Positions 7,825 through 15,670 of a stretch of 59,007 bases of DNA are shown here, one piece after another. A program made the position numbers and the translations under genes. The notes under the pieces were generated by a model, which saw only the letters and a program-made list of their open reading frames with translations, was not told the origin of the DNA and did no database searches. The first letter of the stretch is position 1. The number at the start of each line of letters is the position of its first letter. The stretch comes from an alpha proteobacterium AAP81b (GTDB taxonomy: Bacteria; Pseudomonadota; Alphaproteobacteria; Sphingomonadales; Sphingomonadaceae). Location: contig LJHX01000009.1 in the NCBI GenBank assembly GCA_001295935.1, positions 1 to 59,007 on the forward strand, written 5' to 3'.

Positions 7825-9224
7825 ACATCAATCTGCTCGAAAGTTCCGGTACCAAAATATTGAACAAGTCTCGACTGAGACCCGGGCTTGTATCCGACAA
7901 TCACTTCTTTGCGTGCCCGCGCCACAGCGACAGCAAGGAGACGTCGGAGCACGAAAACCTCATCGTCCAGACTCTCGTCCGCGAAAGGAGTGTTTTCATC
8001 GTTGAATCCAAGTATGAAGACATAATCAAACTCAAGTCCCTTTGCCGAGTGAAACGATGACAAAGCCACATTTGCGTCGCCATCGGGCCAATCGCGTTCT
8101 CGCGTGATCTCTACCCATTCTATTCCATAAGCATCTAGCCGGCTTTTGACGGTCGAAAACCAATTTCCAGCTTGCGGCTTTAAGAAAGCTACCGAGTCTT
8201 TCTTGAGGTCTACATGCCTCGCGATGTGGTCGATGGCCCATTCGACCTGTTTGCCGTAAAGACCTCGTAGCACCCAAGGACGAGGGCCGTGCGTGGTAGC
8301 CGCAGTAAGGTCTGGTAGCACACCATCGGGTTCGGCACCGAAGCCGCTGAGGATGGAAGCAGCAAACGATGCTATCTCAACCGTGTTCCGATGATTGGCG
8401 CGGAGTGTGTGAACCCGTTCTGGGCGGACTTCGAAACCTGCCTCCGCCCATGTAAATCCCCTAGCATAAATCCGTTGAACGGTATCGATGACAAAGGTTA
8501 TTGCGTGATCCGACTTTATATGATGCCTGACCGCACGAAGCTGATTGGCCGAGAAATCCTGGCTTTCATCGACGATCACTACGTCATACCCGACTGGACT
8601 CATCTCCCGAGCCATACGTATAGCGATCGTGTTCCAATCCTCGATCCCTTCACCGCGCAACCACGCGAGATAGGGATAGATCACCTCATCTAGGATGCGG
8701 CGGCGGAGGCGTCGATCTACTCTTGGCATCGTGCCCCGCCCGGTTCGCTCGACTGTAATATAGCTCTCAAGCTGCTCCGGCTCGAAGCGTCCGAGTATGT
8801 AGTCTGTCTCTTTAATGATGTACTTTGGCGTCAACTCGCCCAATCCCGTTGCAAGCGCCTGTAGTCGAGCGCGAGTCCGGTCGCTAGGTACATTAGGGTA
8901 GCCTAGCGCCGACATAGCCCAACCACCAAATGTATCAATTCTTAGCTCAATATTCTCGTTTTGACCAATTTGATTCTCAGCTAAATTTCTAACATATCCT
9001 GCCAAAGTTCTATTGAATGTCAGCACGAGCACGCGAACTGGAGCCTCGGTAGCAAGTCTCACGCGCCGGGCGGAAAACATGAGACAGAGAGACCGAAGCC
9101 GGAGAAGCGCTGTCGAGGTTTTACCGCTACCTGCAGCACCGCAGATGACCTCCACGCCAAATCGGTTCTGGCTGATAAGCGGGAGTTGCTCTGCAGTAGC
9201 AGTTACCCGAGGTAGCGTCTTCAA
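7821..9224 (-). CDS. Compact SF1 (UvrD/Rep-like) helicase or ATPase of the DarT operon
   Basis: The 467-residue protein contains SF1 helicase motifs in order: Walker A GAAGSGKT (29-36), motif Ia VLVLTFNRTL (66-74), Walker B VIVDESQD (216-223), motif III-like FVIDTVQRIYARG (244-256), motif IV LRANHRNT (274-281), motif V SFHSAKGLEFD (390-400) and motif VI AVAVARARKE (431-440). It is shorter than true UvrD (about 720 aa), so the 1B/2B insertions must be small. It is the first gene of the island operon. Its job is unknown; it may sense or unwind DNA that the DarT enzyme modifies, or act in repair of the lesion. The start is a TTG at 9224; no better in-frame ATG lies upstream of the Walker A. Confidence 0.85.
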   Translation of the reverse strand: MKTLPRVTATAEQLPLISQNRFGVEVICGAAGSGKTSTALLRLRSLCLMFSARRVRLATEAPVRVLVLTFNRTLAGYVRNLAENQIGQNENIELRIDTFGGWAMSALGYPNVPSDRTRARLQALATGLGELTPKYIIKETDYILGRFEPEQLESYITVERTGRGTMPRVDRRLRRRILDEVIYPYLAWLRGEGIEDWNTIAIRMAREMSPVGYDVVIVDESQDFSANQLRAVRHHIKSDHAITFVIDTVQRIYARGFTWAEAGFEVRPERVHTLRANHRNTVEIASFAASILSGFGAEPDGVLPDLTAATTHGPRPWVLRGLYGKQVEWAIDHIARHVDLKKDSVAFLKPQAGNWFSTVKSRLDAYGIEWVEITRERDWPDGDANVALSSFHSAKGLEFDYVFILGFNDENTPFADESLDDEVFVLRRLLAVAVARARKEVIVGYKPGSQSRLVQYFGTGTFEQIDV

Positions 9225-9332
9225 TCTTGGCCCCCAAACGCCCTAAAATACACATCTGTCTATCAGAAGGGCGGTAGGTCTCCGTCGCACATGCTGCTAC
9301 GCAAGGCAATCTAGCTGTAGGTGAACCCCGGC

Positions 9333-12300
9333 TTAGCCCCCCACCCCCGCCGGCTCATGCCCCCGCACAATGAGAAGATACATCACCGGCGTGACGATCC
9401 GGCTGAGCAGGGTCGAGGACACCAGCCCGCCGATGATCACCCACGCCAGCGGGCCGTAGAGCCCCGACCCCGAGGTCGCCAGTGGCAGCAGGCCGCCGAT
9501 CGCCGTGACCGAGGTCAGCAGCACGGGGAGGAAGCGGACCTCGCCGGCGCGCTCGATGGCGTCGCGCAGGGCGAGGCCCTGCTGGCGCAGCTGGGTGGTG
9601 AAATCGACGAGCAGGATCGAATTCTTGATCTCGATGCCGATCAGCGCGACGAAGCCGATGACCGCGGTGTAGCTGATCGAATTGCCGGTGAGGAACAGCG
9701 CCACCAGCCCGCCGAACAGCCCCAAGGGGATCACGCCCGCCACCACCGCCGTCTCGCGGAAGCGGCCGAATTCGATCACCAGCACGCCCAAAATCCCGAA
9801 CACCGCGATGGCGATGATCGGCCCCAGCCCGCCGAAGCTGCGCGCCGCGGCCTCGGCCTCGCCGCCCTTGTCGAAGCGATAGCCGTCGGGAGGCTTCACT
9901 TCGCGTTCCAGCGCGTCGAAGACGCCGCGGGCGACGCGCGCCGTCAGGTACCCGTCGGCGATCTCGCTCGTCACCGTGACGATGCGCTGCTGGCGCTCGC
10001 GGTTGATCCGCGCCGGCGCCGAATCGAGGTGCGGCGAGGCGATCTCGCGCAGCGGCGTCGCGCCGTTCGCCGCCGGCACGAACACATTCTCGAGCTCGGA
10101 AACCTCGTGGCGCTTGTTCAGGGGCAGGCGGACGACGACGTTGTAGCTGTCCCCCTCCTTGTCGCGGAAGCGCCCCGCCGCCTCGCCGGTCAGCGCCAGC
10201 CGCAGCGCCCGCCGCGCCGCGCCAGGCTGGACGCCGAGCAGCGCCGCCTTGTCGGCATCGAGCCCCAGATCGAGCCGCGGCGCGTCGACCGCCACCGGAT
10301 TGACGATGTCGCGCGTGCCGGGAACCTTGCGCATCACCCCCTCGACCTCGGCCGCCAGGCGCTGCAGCACGTCGAGGTCCGGCCCGATGATCTTGACCGC
10401 GACCGGCGCCTCGATCGGCGGGCCGTTCTGGAAGATTTTTACGACATACTGGGCATTGGGGTCGGTCGCGAGGCGGGCGCGCAGGCGGGCGGCGAGTGGC
10501 GGCCCGGTCTCGGGGGTCCATTCCTTCATCGTCACCAGCACTTCGCCGATGCTGGTGCGCTGATCGAAACTGCGCTGGTTGTAGAAGATCTGCGGGTTGC
10601 CGCGGCCGATGTTGCTCATCACGCCGGTAACGAGCGGCTCGCCCTTGAGCGATTTCTCGACATGCGCGACGGCGCGCTCGGTCTGGGTCAGCGCGGCGCC
10701 TTCGGGGGCGGTGACCTGGACGAGGAAATAGGGCGTGTCGGCAGGCGGGAACAGCGACGAGCCGAGGAAGGGCACCAGCGCGAAGCCCGAGGCGATCAGC
10801 AGCGTCGCCGCCGCCATGGCGCGCCAGGGGTGGGTCAGGCTCCAGTGCAGCACCGGCGCGTAGAAACGGTGGATGCCGCCCTGGACGAGCTGCAGGAAGC
10901 GGTTGCCATGCTCGGGCTCGTGGCGCGGCAGGATGCGGCTGGCGAGGAAGGGCACGATGGTCAACGAGACGAGCAGCGACGCCGCCACCGTGCCGAGCAC
11001 GGCGATCGGCAGCGAGCGGGTGAACTTGCCGGCGCCTTCGGGGAGAAACGCCAAGGGCAGGAAGGCGAAGAGCAGCACGAAGGTGCAGCCGATGACGGCG
11101 ACGGCGATCTCGCGCGTGCCCGACAGCGCCGCGGCCTCGCGGTCGTCGCCTTCGCGCAGGTGGCGGGCGATATTCTCGGTGACGACGATCGAATCGTCGA
11201 CGAGCAGGCCCAATGCGATGATGAACCCCGAAATCGCCAGCTGGTTGAGCGTGTAGCCGAGCGTCGCCAGCACGACGCAGCCGATGGCAAGGCTCAAGGG
11301 CACCGACACCATGACGACGATCGACGCCCGCCAGCCGAGCGGCAGCAGGGTCAGCAGCACCAGCCCCAGCGCGATGCCAAAGTCGCGCGCCAGCTGATCG
11401 AGCCGACGGCTGATGTCCTGCGACTGGTCGAAGCCGGCGACGAGCTGAACGTCGGGGGGCAGCAGGGCGCGATAGGCGTCGGCGGCCTTGATGACGCCAT
11501 TGCGGATATCGAGAACGTTGAGGCCATCCTTCTGGTTGAAGGTCACCCAGATGGCGCGCTTGCCATTGTAGCGCGCGAGGTGCGGCTGTTCCTCATAACC
11601 CCAGCCGACGCGGGCGACGTCCTTCACCCGCAGCAAGCGGCCGTCGCGAGCGCGGAGCGGCACATCGGCGACTTCATCCAAGGACTTGAAGGCGCCGCCG
11701 GCCTGGACGTTGAGGCGCTGATCGCCCGATTGCACCGCCCCCGGCGGCAGGTCGGTCGAACCGTTGCGCAGCGCGTCGGTGATGGTGGTGACCGGCAGGC
11801 CCAATTGCGCCAGCCGCCCCGAATCGATGGCGACGCGAACTTCGGGGGTGGGGATCGCCCAGGCCTTGCTGCCACGCACGCCGGGCACGCGGTTGATGCG
11901 CTCGCGCAAATCCTTGGCGTATTTTTCGAGGCGCCGGTACGACGCCGTCTCGCTGACCAGCGCGAACTGGACGACGGCGGCTTCGGTGGTGCGGGTCTTG
12001 TTGAACTCCAGCCGCGTCAGGCTCGACGGCAGCTGCGAGCGGATGGCGTTCACCTCGCGGACGACGTCGTTGTAATTGACCTCGGGGTCGCCATCCCAGC
12101 CGAATTCGGCGGTGATCACGGTGGTTGAGTCGGTCGAGCGCGACTGGACGCGAACGATGCCGTCGACGCCCTGGATGACGTCCTCGATCGGCTTGGCCAC
12201 CGTCGTTTCCATGTCGCCGGGCTCGGCGCCGGGCACCGTCGCGACGACATTGATGAACGGCGACGGGAAATGCGGATCGACCGAGCGCGGGATGGTCAGG

Positions 12301-12386
12301 AACGCCGAAATGCCGACCGCGGCGAGCAGCATGAAGCCGACCAGCGTAATCTGCCAGCGCTTTACGGCGAAATCGATGAAGCCCAT
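9333..12386 (-). CDS. RND-family efflux transporter, inner-membrane permease
   Basis: The 1017-residue protein is a full-length RND pump of the HAE1/AcrB class. It starts with a membrane anchor (MGFIDFAVKRWQITLVGFML) followed by a large periplasmic loop, a block of membrane helices with the family motif GLLVDDSIVVTEN in TM4, a second periplasmic loop, and the C-terminal helices with LIGIEIKNSILLVDF. The paired acidic residues in GLLVDDSI are the proton-relay aspartates. It exports small molecules using the proton gradient together with the adaptor encoded 7 bp upstream and an outer-membrane channel not encoded here. The substrate is unknown. The start at 12386 matches the conserved N-terminal helix. 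Confidence 0.93.
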   Translation of the reverse strand: MGFIDFAVKRWQITLVGFMLLAAVGISAFLTIPRSVDPHFPSPFINVVATVPGAEPGDMETTVAKPIEDVIQGVDGIVRVQSRSTDSTTVITAEFGWDGDPEVNYNDVVREVNAIRSQLPSSLTRLEFNKTRTTEAAVVQFALVSETASYRRLEKYAKDLRERINRVPGVRGSKAWAIPTPEVRVAIDSGRLAQLGLPVTTITDALRNGSTDLPPGAVQSGDQRLNVQAGGAFKSLDEVADVPLRARDGRLLRVKDVARVGWGYEEQPHLARYNGKRAIWVTFNQKDGLNVLDIRNGVIKAADAYRALLPPDVQLVAGFDQSQDISRRLDQLARDFGIALGLVLLTLLPLGWRASIVVMVSVPLSLAIGCVVLATLGYTLNQLAISGFIIALGLLVDDSIVVTENIARHLREGDDREAAALSGTREIAVAVIGCTFVLLFAFLPLAFLPEGAGKFTRSLPIAVLGTVAASLLVSLTIVPFLASRILPRHEPEHGNRFLQLVQGGIHRFYAPVLHWSLTHPWRAMAAATLLIASGFALVPFLGSSLFPPADTPYFLVQVTAPEGAALTQTERAVAHVEKSLKGEPLVTGVMSNIGRGNPQIFYNQRSFDQRTSIGEVLVTMKEWTPETGPPLAARLRARLATDPNAQYVVKIFQNGPPIEAPVAVKIIGPDLDVLQRLAAEVEGVMRKVPGTRDIVNPVAVDAPRLDLGLDADKAALLGVQPGAARRALRLALTGEAAGRFRDKEGDSYNVVVRLPLNKRHEVSELENVFVPAANGATPLREIASPHLDSAPARINRERQQRIVTVTSEIADGYLTARVARGVFDALEREVKPPDGYRFDKGGEAEAAARSFGGLGPIIAIAVFGILGVLVIEFGRFRETAVVAGVIPLGLFGGLVALFLTGNSISYTAVIGFVALIGIEIKNSILLVDFTTQLRQQGLALRDAIERAGEVRFLPVLLTSVTAIGGLLPLATSGSGLYGPLAWVIIGGLVSSTLLSRIVTPVMYLLIVRGHEPAGVGG

Positions 12387-12393
12387 CGCCGGC

Positions 12394-13491
12394 TCAGCCG
12401 CGCGCCAGGCGGACGCGCAAGCCGTCGCGCAGGCGATCGGGCCCCGAAACGACCACGCGCTCGCCGACGCGCAAGCCAGCGGTGACGAGAACGCCGCCAT
12501 CCTCGACCCGGCCGAGCGCCACCATGCGGCGCTTCACCCGCCCCGAGGCGGCGTCATAGGCATAAACAAAGCCTTCATCGGCGCGCGCCTGGAAGATCGC
12601 GGTGGCGGGCACGGTGACGGCGGTGCCGGTGGCGGCAGCGCCGGCAAGCTGCAGCGTCGCGGTGCCGATCAGGCCAGAGCGCAGCCCCGGCAGCGCCGGC
12701 AGCGCCAGTTCGACGCGGAAGGTGCCGGTGCCATCGTCGCCGCGCGCGCCAATCTCGGAGATCGGTGCGGTGACCGGTGCCGGCCCCAGCGCCGGCAGGC
12801 GCACCTGCGCCGCCTGGCCGCGGGCCAGCCGCGCCAGGTCGGCGTCGGCGAGCGGCAGCTGCAGCACATAACCGGCGCCGACCTCGCCGACGGTCAGCAC
12901 CGCCTGGCCGGGAGCGACGATCTGGCCGGGTTCGGCGGGGCGGCGCAGCACGACCCCGGCCGCCGGCGCGCGGATGGTGGCAAGGCCGATGTCGAAGCCG
13001 GTCTGGGCGACCCGCGCCCGCGCCGCGGCGGCATTGGCGCGCGCCTGCTCGACGCGCGGCGCCGTCACCCAGCCCTGGTCGAACAGCTTCTGCAGGCGGC
13101 CGACATCGGCTTCGGCGCGGATCGCCTCGGCGCGGGCGCTGGCACCGGCGGCCGACAGGCTGGTCGGATCGAGCCGCGCCAGCAGCTGCCCGCGCGCCAC
13201 GCGATCGCCCTCGCGCACCAGAATGGCGGCGATGCGGCCGCTGCTGTTGAAGCCCAATTGTGTTTCGCGCTTCATGCGGACGGTACCGGGGACGGTCAGC
13301 CGCGCCGCGCTGCCGGCGGCGGTGACCGCGGCGATGGCGACGGTCTGTTCCGCCGCCTCGGCGGGGGGTGGCGGCGGCGGCTCGCTCGAGCAGCCGGCGA
13401 GCCCGGCGAGCGCCGCCGCTGCCGCCATCGCAACCACGCCGCCGGGCGGGCGGGCGCGACGCGGCGCGCTGGGCGGGCAGGAAGGGCGCAT
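12394..13491 (-). CDS. RND efflux periplasmic adaptor (membrane fusion) lipoprotein
   Basis: The 365-residue protein has a lipoprotein signal with lipobox LAGC near residue 34, followed by a proline-rich linker. It then has the biotinyl-lipoyl-like half (GRIAAILVREGDRVARGQLLARLD), an alpha-hairpin (alanine/arginine-rich, about 110-160), the second lipoyl half (TIRAPAAGVVLRRPAEPGQ) and beta-barrel/membrane-proximal domains. It bridges the downstream RND permease to an outer-membrane channel. Only 7 bp separate the two genes. The start at 13491 was chosen over an upstream in-frame codon because it places the basic n-region directly before the hydrophobic core. Confidence 0.9.
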   Translation of the reverse strand: MRPSCPPSAPRRARPPGGVVAMAAAAALAGLAGCSSEPPPPPPAEAAEQTVAIAAVTAAGSAARLTVPGTVRMKRETQLGFNSSGRIAAILVREGDRVARGQLLARLDPTSLSAAGASARAEAIRAEADVGRLQKLFDQGWVTAPRVEQARANAAAARARVAQTGFDIGLATIRAPAAGVVLRRPAEPGQIVAPGQAVLTVGEVGAGYVLQLPLADADLARLARGQAAQVRLPALGPAPVTAPISEIGARGDDGTGTFRVELALPALPGLRSGLIGTATLQLAGAAATGTAVTVPATAIFQARADEGFVYAYDAASGRVKRRMVALGRVEDGGVLVTAGLRVGERVVVSGPDRLRDGLRVRLARG

Positions 13492-13621
13492 CGACAGGCC
13501 TCGTGACGAATTTGATTGCGGCTCAATAACTGGCGGGTCACCGTGCCACTGGCAAGCGAAATCTGAGCCGCGCTCAAAGGCCGCGCCGCGGCGCGACATC
13601 TGATGAATTATGGTTAATGCG

Positions 13622-13978
13622 TCAGTCAGCGATGACGAGAGCGTTGACTGTTAACGTTTGGTAAACGAAAACGGCGTCATTATGGATGAGATTGCCAAGG
13701 GTCAGGGCGATCTCGGCCACGAAATGTCCTGGCAGCGGGATGTCGCGCGTCGACAGCCCGGTCTGCAGCCTGTCGCACGCCTGTGCGACAAGGTCGGCGG
13801 GACCTTCGAGCCGGAGGTCAAGCCTGTGGAGAGCGCCCTGAAAGGTGGCGCTGGCCCAGTCGTGCGCGGTCAGTTCCTCGACGATCAGGACAGGTTTTTC
13901 CCCGGCAAGAGCAACGCCAGCTTCGGCGGCGACGGCGCGGACGAGGTGGAGTGCCAAACGATCGGAGGCGGGACGCAT
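13622..13978 (-). CDS. Hypothetical protein, second gene of a two-gene unit
   Basis: This 118-residue protein is not recognised. It is predicted to be soluble, with an alternating alpha/beta pattern and no signal peptide or membrane segment. Its ATG overlaps the stop codon of the upstream 78-residue gene by one base (TGATG), so translation is probably coupled. Codon use is like the surrounding chromosome, which supports it being a real gene. No function is proposed. Confidence 0.6.
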   Translation of the reverse strand: MRPASDRLALHLVRAVAAEAGVALAGEKPVLIVEELTAHDWASATFQGALHRLDLRLEGPADLVAQACDRLQTGLSTRDIPLPGHFVAEIALTLGNLIHNDAVFVYQTLTVNALVIAD

Positions 13979-14214
13979 CAGCAAGCCTCCCGGGCTGGCG
14001 CGGCGGCGGTGCCGGCGTTCGCGGCGGCGCCGGCGTCGCCGCGCCTGATTTCGATAAAGGCCAGCACGCGCGCGCGGGTCGCGGCGCGCGGCTCGCGCCC
14101 GCGGCGCAGGTCGAAGACGAAGCGCGGGTCGCCGGCGACATCGCGCCCGAAGCGCGACGGCGTCATCGCGGACGCGCGCAAATGGCGTTCGACGGTCATC
14201 AACAAGGTCATCAA
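13978..14214 (-). CDS. Small conserved hypothetical protein
   Basis: The 78-residue protein has a basic N-terminal half with the pattern TPSRFGRDVAGDPRFVFDLR followed by GREPRAATRARVLAFI, a layout I associate with short helix-turn-helix-like proteins in sphingomonads (match a small DNA-binding module). It is transcribed divergently from the S24 repressor gene, 138 bp away, so the two may share a control region. Two adjacent ATG codons (14214 and 14211) are possible starts. Its role is inferred only weakly. Confidence 0.6.
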   Translation of the reverse strand: MMTLLMTVERHLRASAMTPSRFGRDVAGDPRFVFDLRRGREPRAATRARVLAFIEIRRGDAGAAANAGTAAAPAREAC

Positions 14215-14281
14215 AGTCTCTCCCCCGGGCCAGACGATTGCCGCCGATTCGGCGGGTTTGACGATTCCTTCCCCAGAAAAT

Positions 14282-14295
14282 CCTACTAGTCTAGG
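14282..14295. promoter_or_regulatory. Candidate operator between divergent genes (CCTA..TAGG)
   Basis: CCTACTAGTCTAGG is an imperfect palindrome in an unusually AT-rich patch 57 bp before the S24 repressor start. A TTGACG at 14258-14263 could be the -35 element, although no well-spaced -10 is obvious. S24 repressors commonly regulate themselves, so this is a plausible binding site. Confidence 0.3.
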
Positions 14296-14352
14296 TAAAA
14301 AACTATGCTATGGTCGCGCCCAAGCGGACCGGGAGAGGAGGCTCCGCGAGTG

Positions 14353-15033
14353 ATGGACAGTCATGTCGTGCGCAAACGGCTGGAGGAGCTGATTGCGGCG
14401 CGCGGTGGGGATTATGCCTCGCTGTCGCGGCTGCTCGGCCGCAATCCGACCTATATCCAGCAGTTCGTCAAACGCGGCGTGCCGCGGCGGCTGTCGGAAA
14501 CCGACCGCCGTGTCATCGCCGAACATTTCGGCGTTGCCGAGCGGCTGCTCGGCGGCCCCGACGATGGCGGCGCCCGCGCCGTCATATCGCGCCCTGGCCT
14601 TGTCCAGCGCGCCGAGGATTATGTGCTGATCCCCCAACTCGCCGTCGGCGCCTCGGCCGGCGCCGGCAGCGCGCCCGACAGCGAGGCGCCCCTGGCGGCG
14701 ATCGCCTTCCAGTCGAAGTGGATCCGCCAGGCCGCCAGCGGCCGCCCCGAAGCGCTGTCGATCATCCATGTCGAAGGCGATTCGATGCTGCCGACCTTGG
14801 CCGACGGTGATCAGATCCTCGTCGATACCGATGATCGCGACCGGCTGCGCGACGGGATCTATGTGCTGCGCACCGACGATGCGCTGCTCGTCAAGCGCCT
14901 GTCGGTCAATCCCGCCACCCGCCGCCTGACCATCCGCAGCGACAATGACGCCTATCCGACCTGGCACGAATGCGACCCGGCGAGCGTCGCGGTGATCGGC
15001 CGGGTGATCTGGGTGGGCCGGAAGCTGAACTGA
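14353..15033 (+). CDS. S24-family (LexA/CI-like) transcriptional repressor with peptidase domain
   Basis: The 226-residue protein has an N-terminal helix-turn-helix region (residues ~5-60; YASLSRLLGRNPTYIQQFVK looks like the recognition unit) and a C-terminal S24 peptidase domain. The serine-lysine dyad is visible: S144 in VEGDSMLPTL and K181 in ALLVKRLSV. Such repressors cut themselves when stimulated by RecA or other signals. It is not LexA itself, since the Ala-Gly cleavage site and LexA winged-helix are not seen, and it resembles phage CI-type regulators that have become chromosomal. A strong GGAGAGGAGG ribosome-binding site precedes it. The GTG three bases upstream is an alternative start. 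No phage genes flank it. Confidence 0.85.
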   Translation: MDSHVVRKRLEELIAARGGDYASLSRLLGRNPTYIQQFVKRGVPRRLSETDRRVIAEHFGVAERLLGGPDDGGARAVISRPGLVQRAEDYVLIPQLAVGASAGAGSAPDSEAPLAAIAFQSKWIRQAASGRPEALSIIHVEGDSMLPTLADGDQILVDTDDRDRLRDGIYVLRTDDALLVKRLSVNPATRRLTIRSDNDAYPTWHECDPASVAVIGRVIWVGRKLN

Positions 15034-15045
15034 ACCGATGAAAGC

Positions 15046-15182
15046 CCCCTCTCCCGCTCGCGGGAAAGGCTACTCGCCGCCTTCGGCGAGCCGGTGAGGG
15101 TGGTCTTCTGACTCGGCGGTCGGGGACACCCTCACCCGCCGCGTTGACGCGCGTTGAGCCTCTCCCGCAACCGGAAGAGGGG
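15046..15182. repeat. Intergenic inverted repeat (REP-like)
   Basis: Between the S24 gene and the small membrane protein, GGTGAGGGTG (15093-15102) pairs perfectly with CACCCTCACC (15127-15136). The outer CCCCTCTCCCG-type sequence near 15046 pairs imperfectly with the purine-rich end near 15182. This resembles the dispersed intergenic palindromes common in alphaproteobacterial genomes and may also stop transcription of the repressor gene. Confidence 0.45.
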
Positions 15183-15276
15183 AAATTTGCGCGAAACAAC
15201 CATCGTCGCTAGGTATTTGCCCATCGACGCCCGCCATTCGTCGCCAGCGAATTGAACCGCCTCCGTATCGCGCGCG

Positions 15277-15519
15277 TTAGCGGCGTCGATCGAGAACCGT
15301 CATCGCCCCCGCGACGGCGATCCCGACCAAAAGCCCGCCCACCAGCCCGAGCGCGACTTGCCCGAAGAACCATCCGACCACCGGCCCCAGCAACATGCCG
15401 GCGGCAATCAGGCAACCGTGACCCCGGGGTTCGGCACCGCGCGGTCCGGCGTCGCGCGGCTCGGCCGCCCCGGAGGCGGGGTCGCGGGGTTGCGGGCGGT
15501 CGGGCGGCGTCGGGTCCAT
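15277..15519 (-). CDS. Small membrane protein, unknown function
   Basis: The 80-residue protein has a proline/arginine-rich polar N-terminus (~33 residues) followed by two closely spaced hydrophobic stretches (CLIAAGMLLGPVVGWFFGQV and a glycine-rich second segment). It ends in a basic RRR tail. It is probably a small inner-membrane protein. It is transcribed divergently from tamA. Codon use fits the chromosome. No family is recognised. Confidence 0.55.
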   Translation of the reverse strand: MDPTPPDRPQPRDPASGAAEPRDAGPRGAEPRGHGCLIAAGMLLGPVVGWFFGQVALGLVGGLLVGIAVAGAMTVLDRRR

Positions 15520-15670
15520 CGCCGCCCCTTGCCACGCACGGCACGGGGGCGCCATGCCCCGTCCGCCGCCCGCGCTTTTGTCGCGCCACTGCCTCGCCCC
15601 ACCACGCCCGCGCCGGCGCGGCATGCCGCAGCGGCTTGCCAGCGCGCCGGCGCACGCTAGAGCCGCAGGC

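Larger units (their letters stand above)
5430..9320. other. Genomic island of atypical composition carrying a putative defence operon
   Basis: The stretch between the deacylase and the RND pump is clearly richer in A and T than the rest of the window. It uses codons such as TTA, ATA, AGA and TCT that the flanking genes avoid. It holds only three genes in one overlapping operon (helicase, DarT-like, ADP-ribosylglycohydrolase). Both flanks return abruptly to very high GC. No integrase, transposase, tRNA or obvious flanking direct repeat was found, so the mode of acquisition is unknown. Confidence 0.75.

Noticed and set aside
9127-9309. Small open frame reading into the helicase 5' end
   Set aside because: It overlaps the helicase Walker region in another frame and has no ribosome-binding site or family match.
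5316-9332. Attachment sites or direct repeats flanking the DarT island
   Set aside because: Both edges were compared by eye and no shared repeat of useful length or tRNA end was found.
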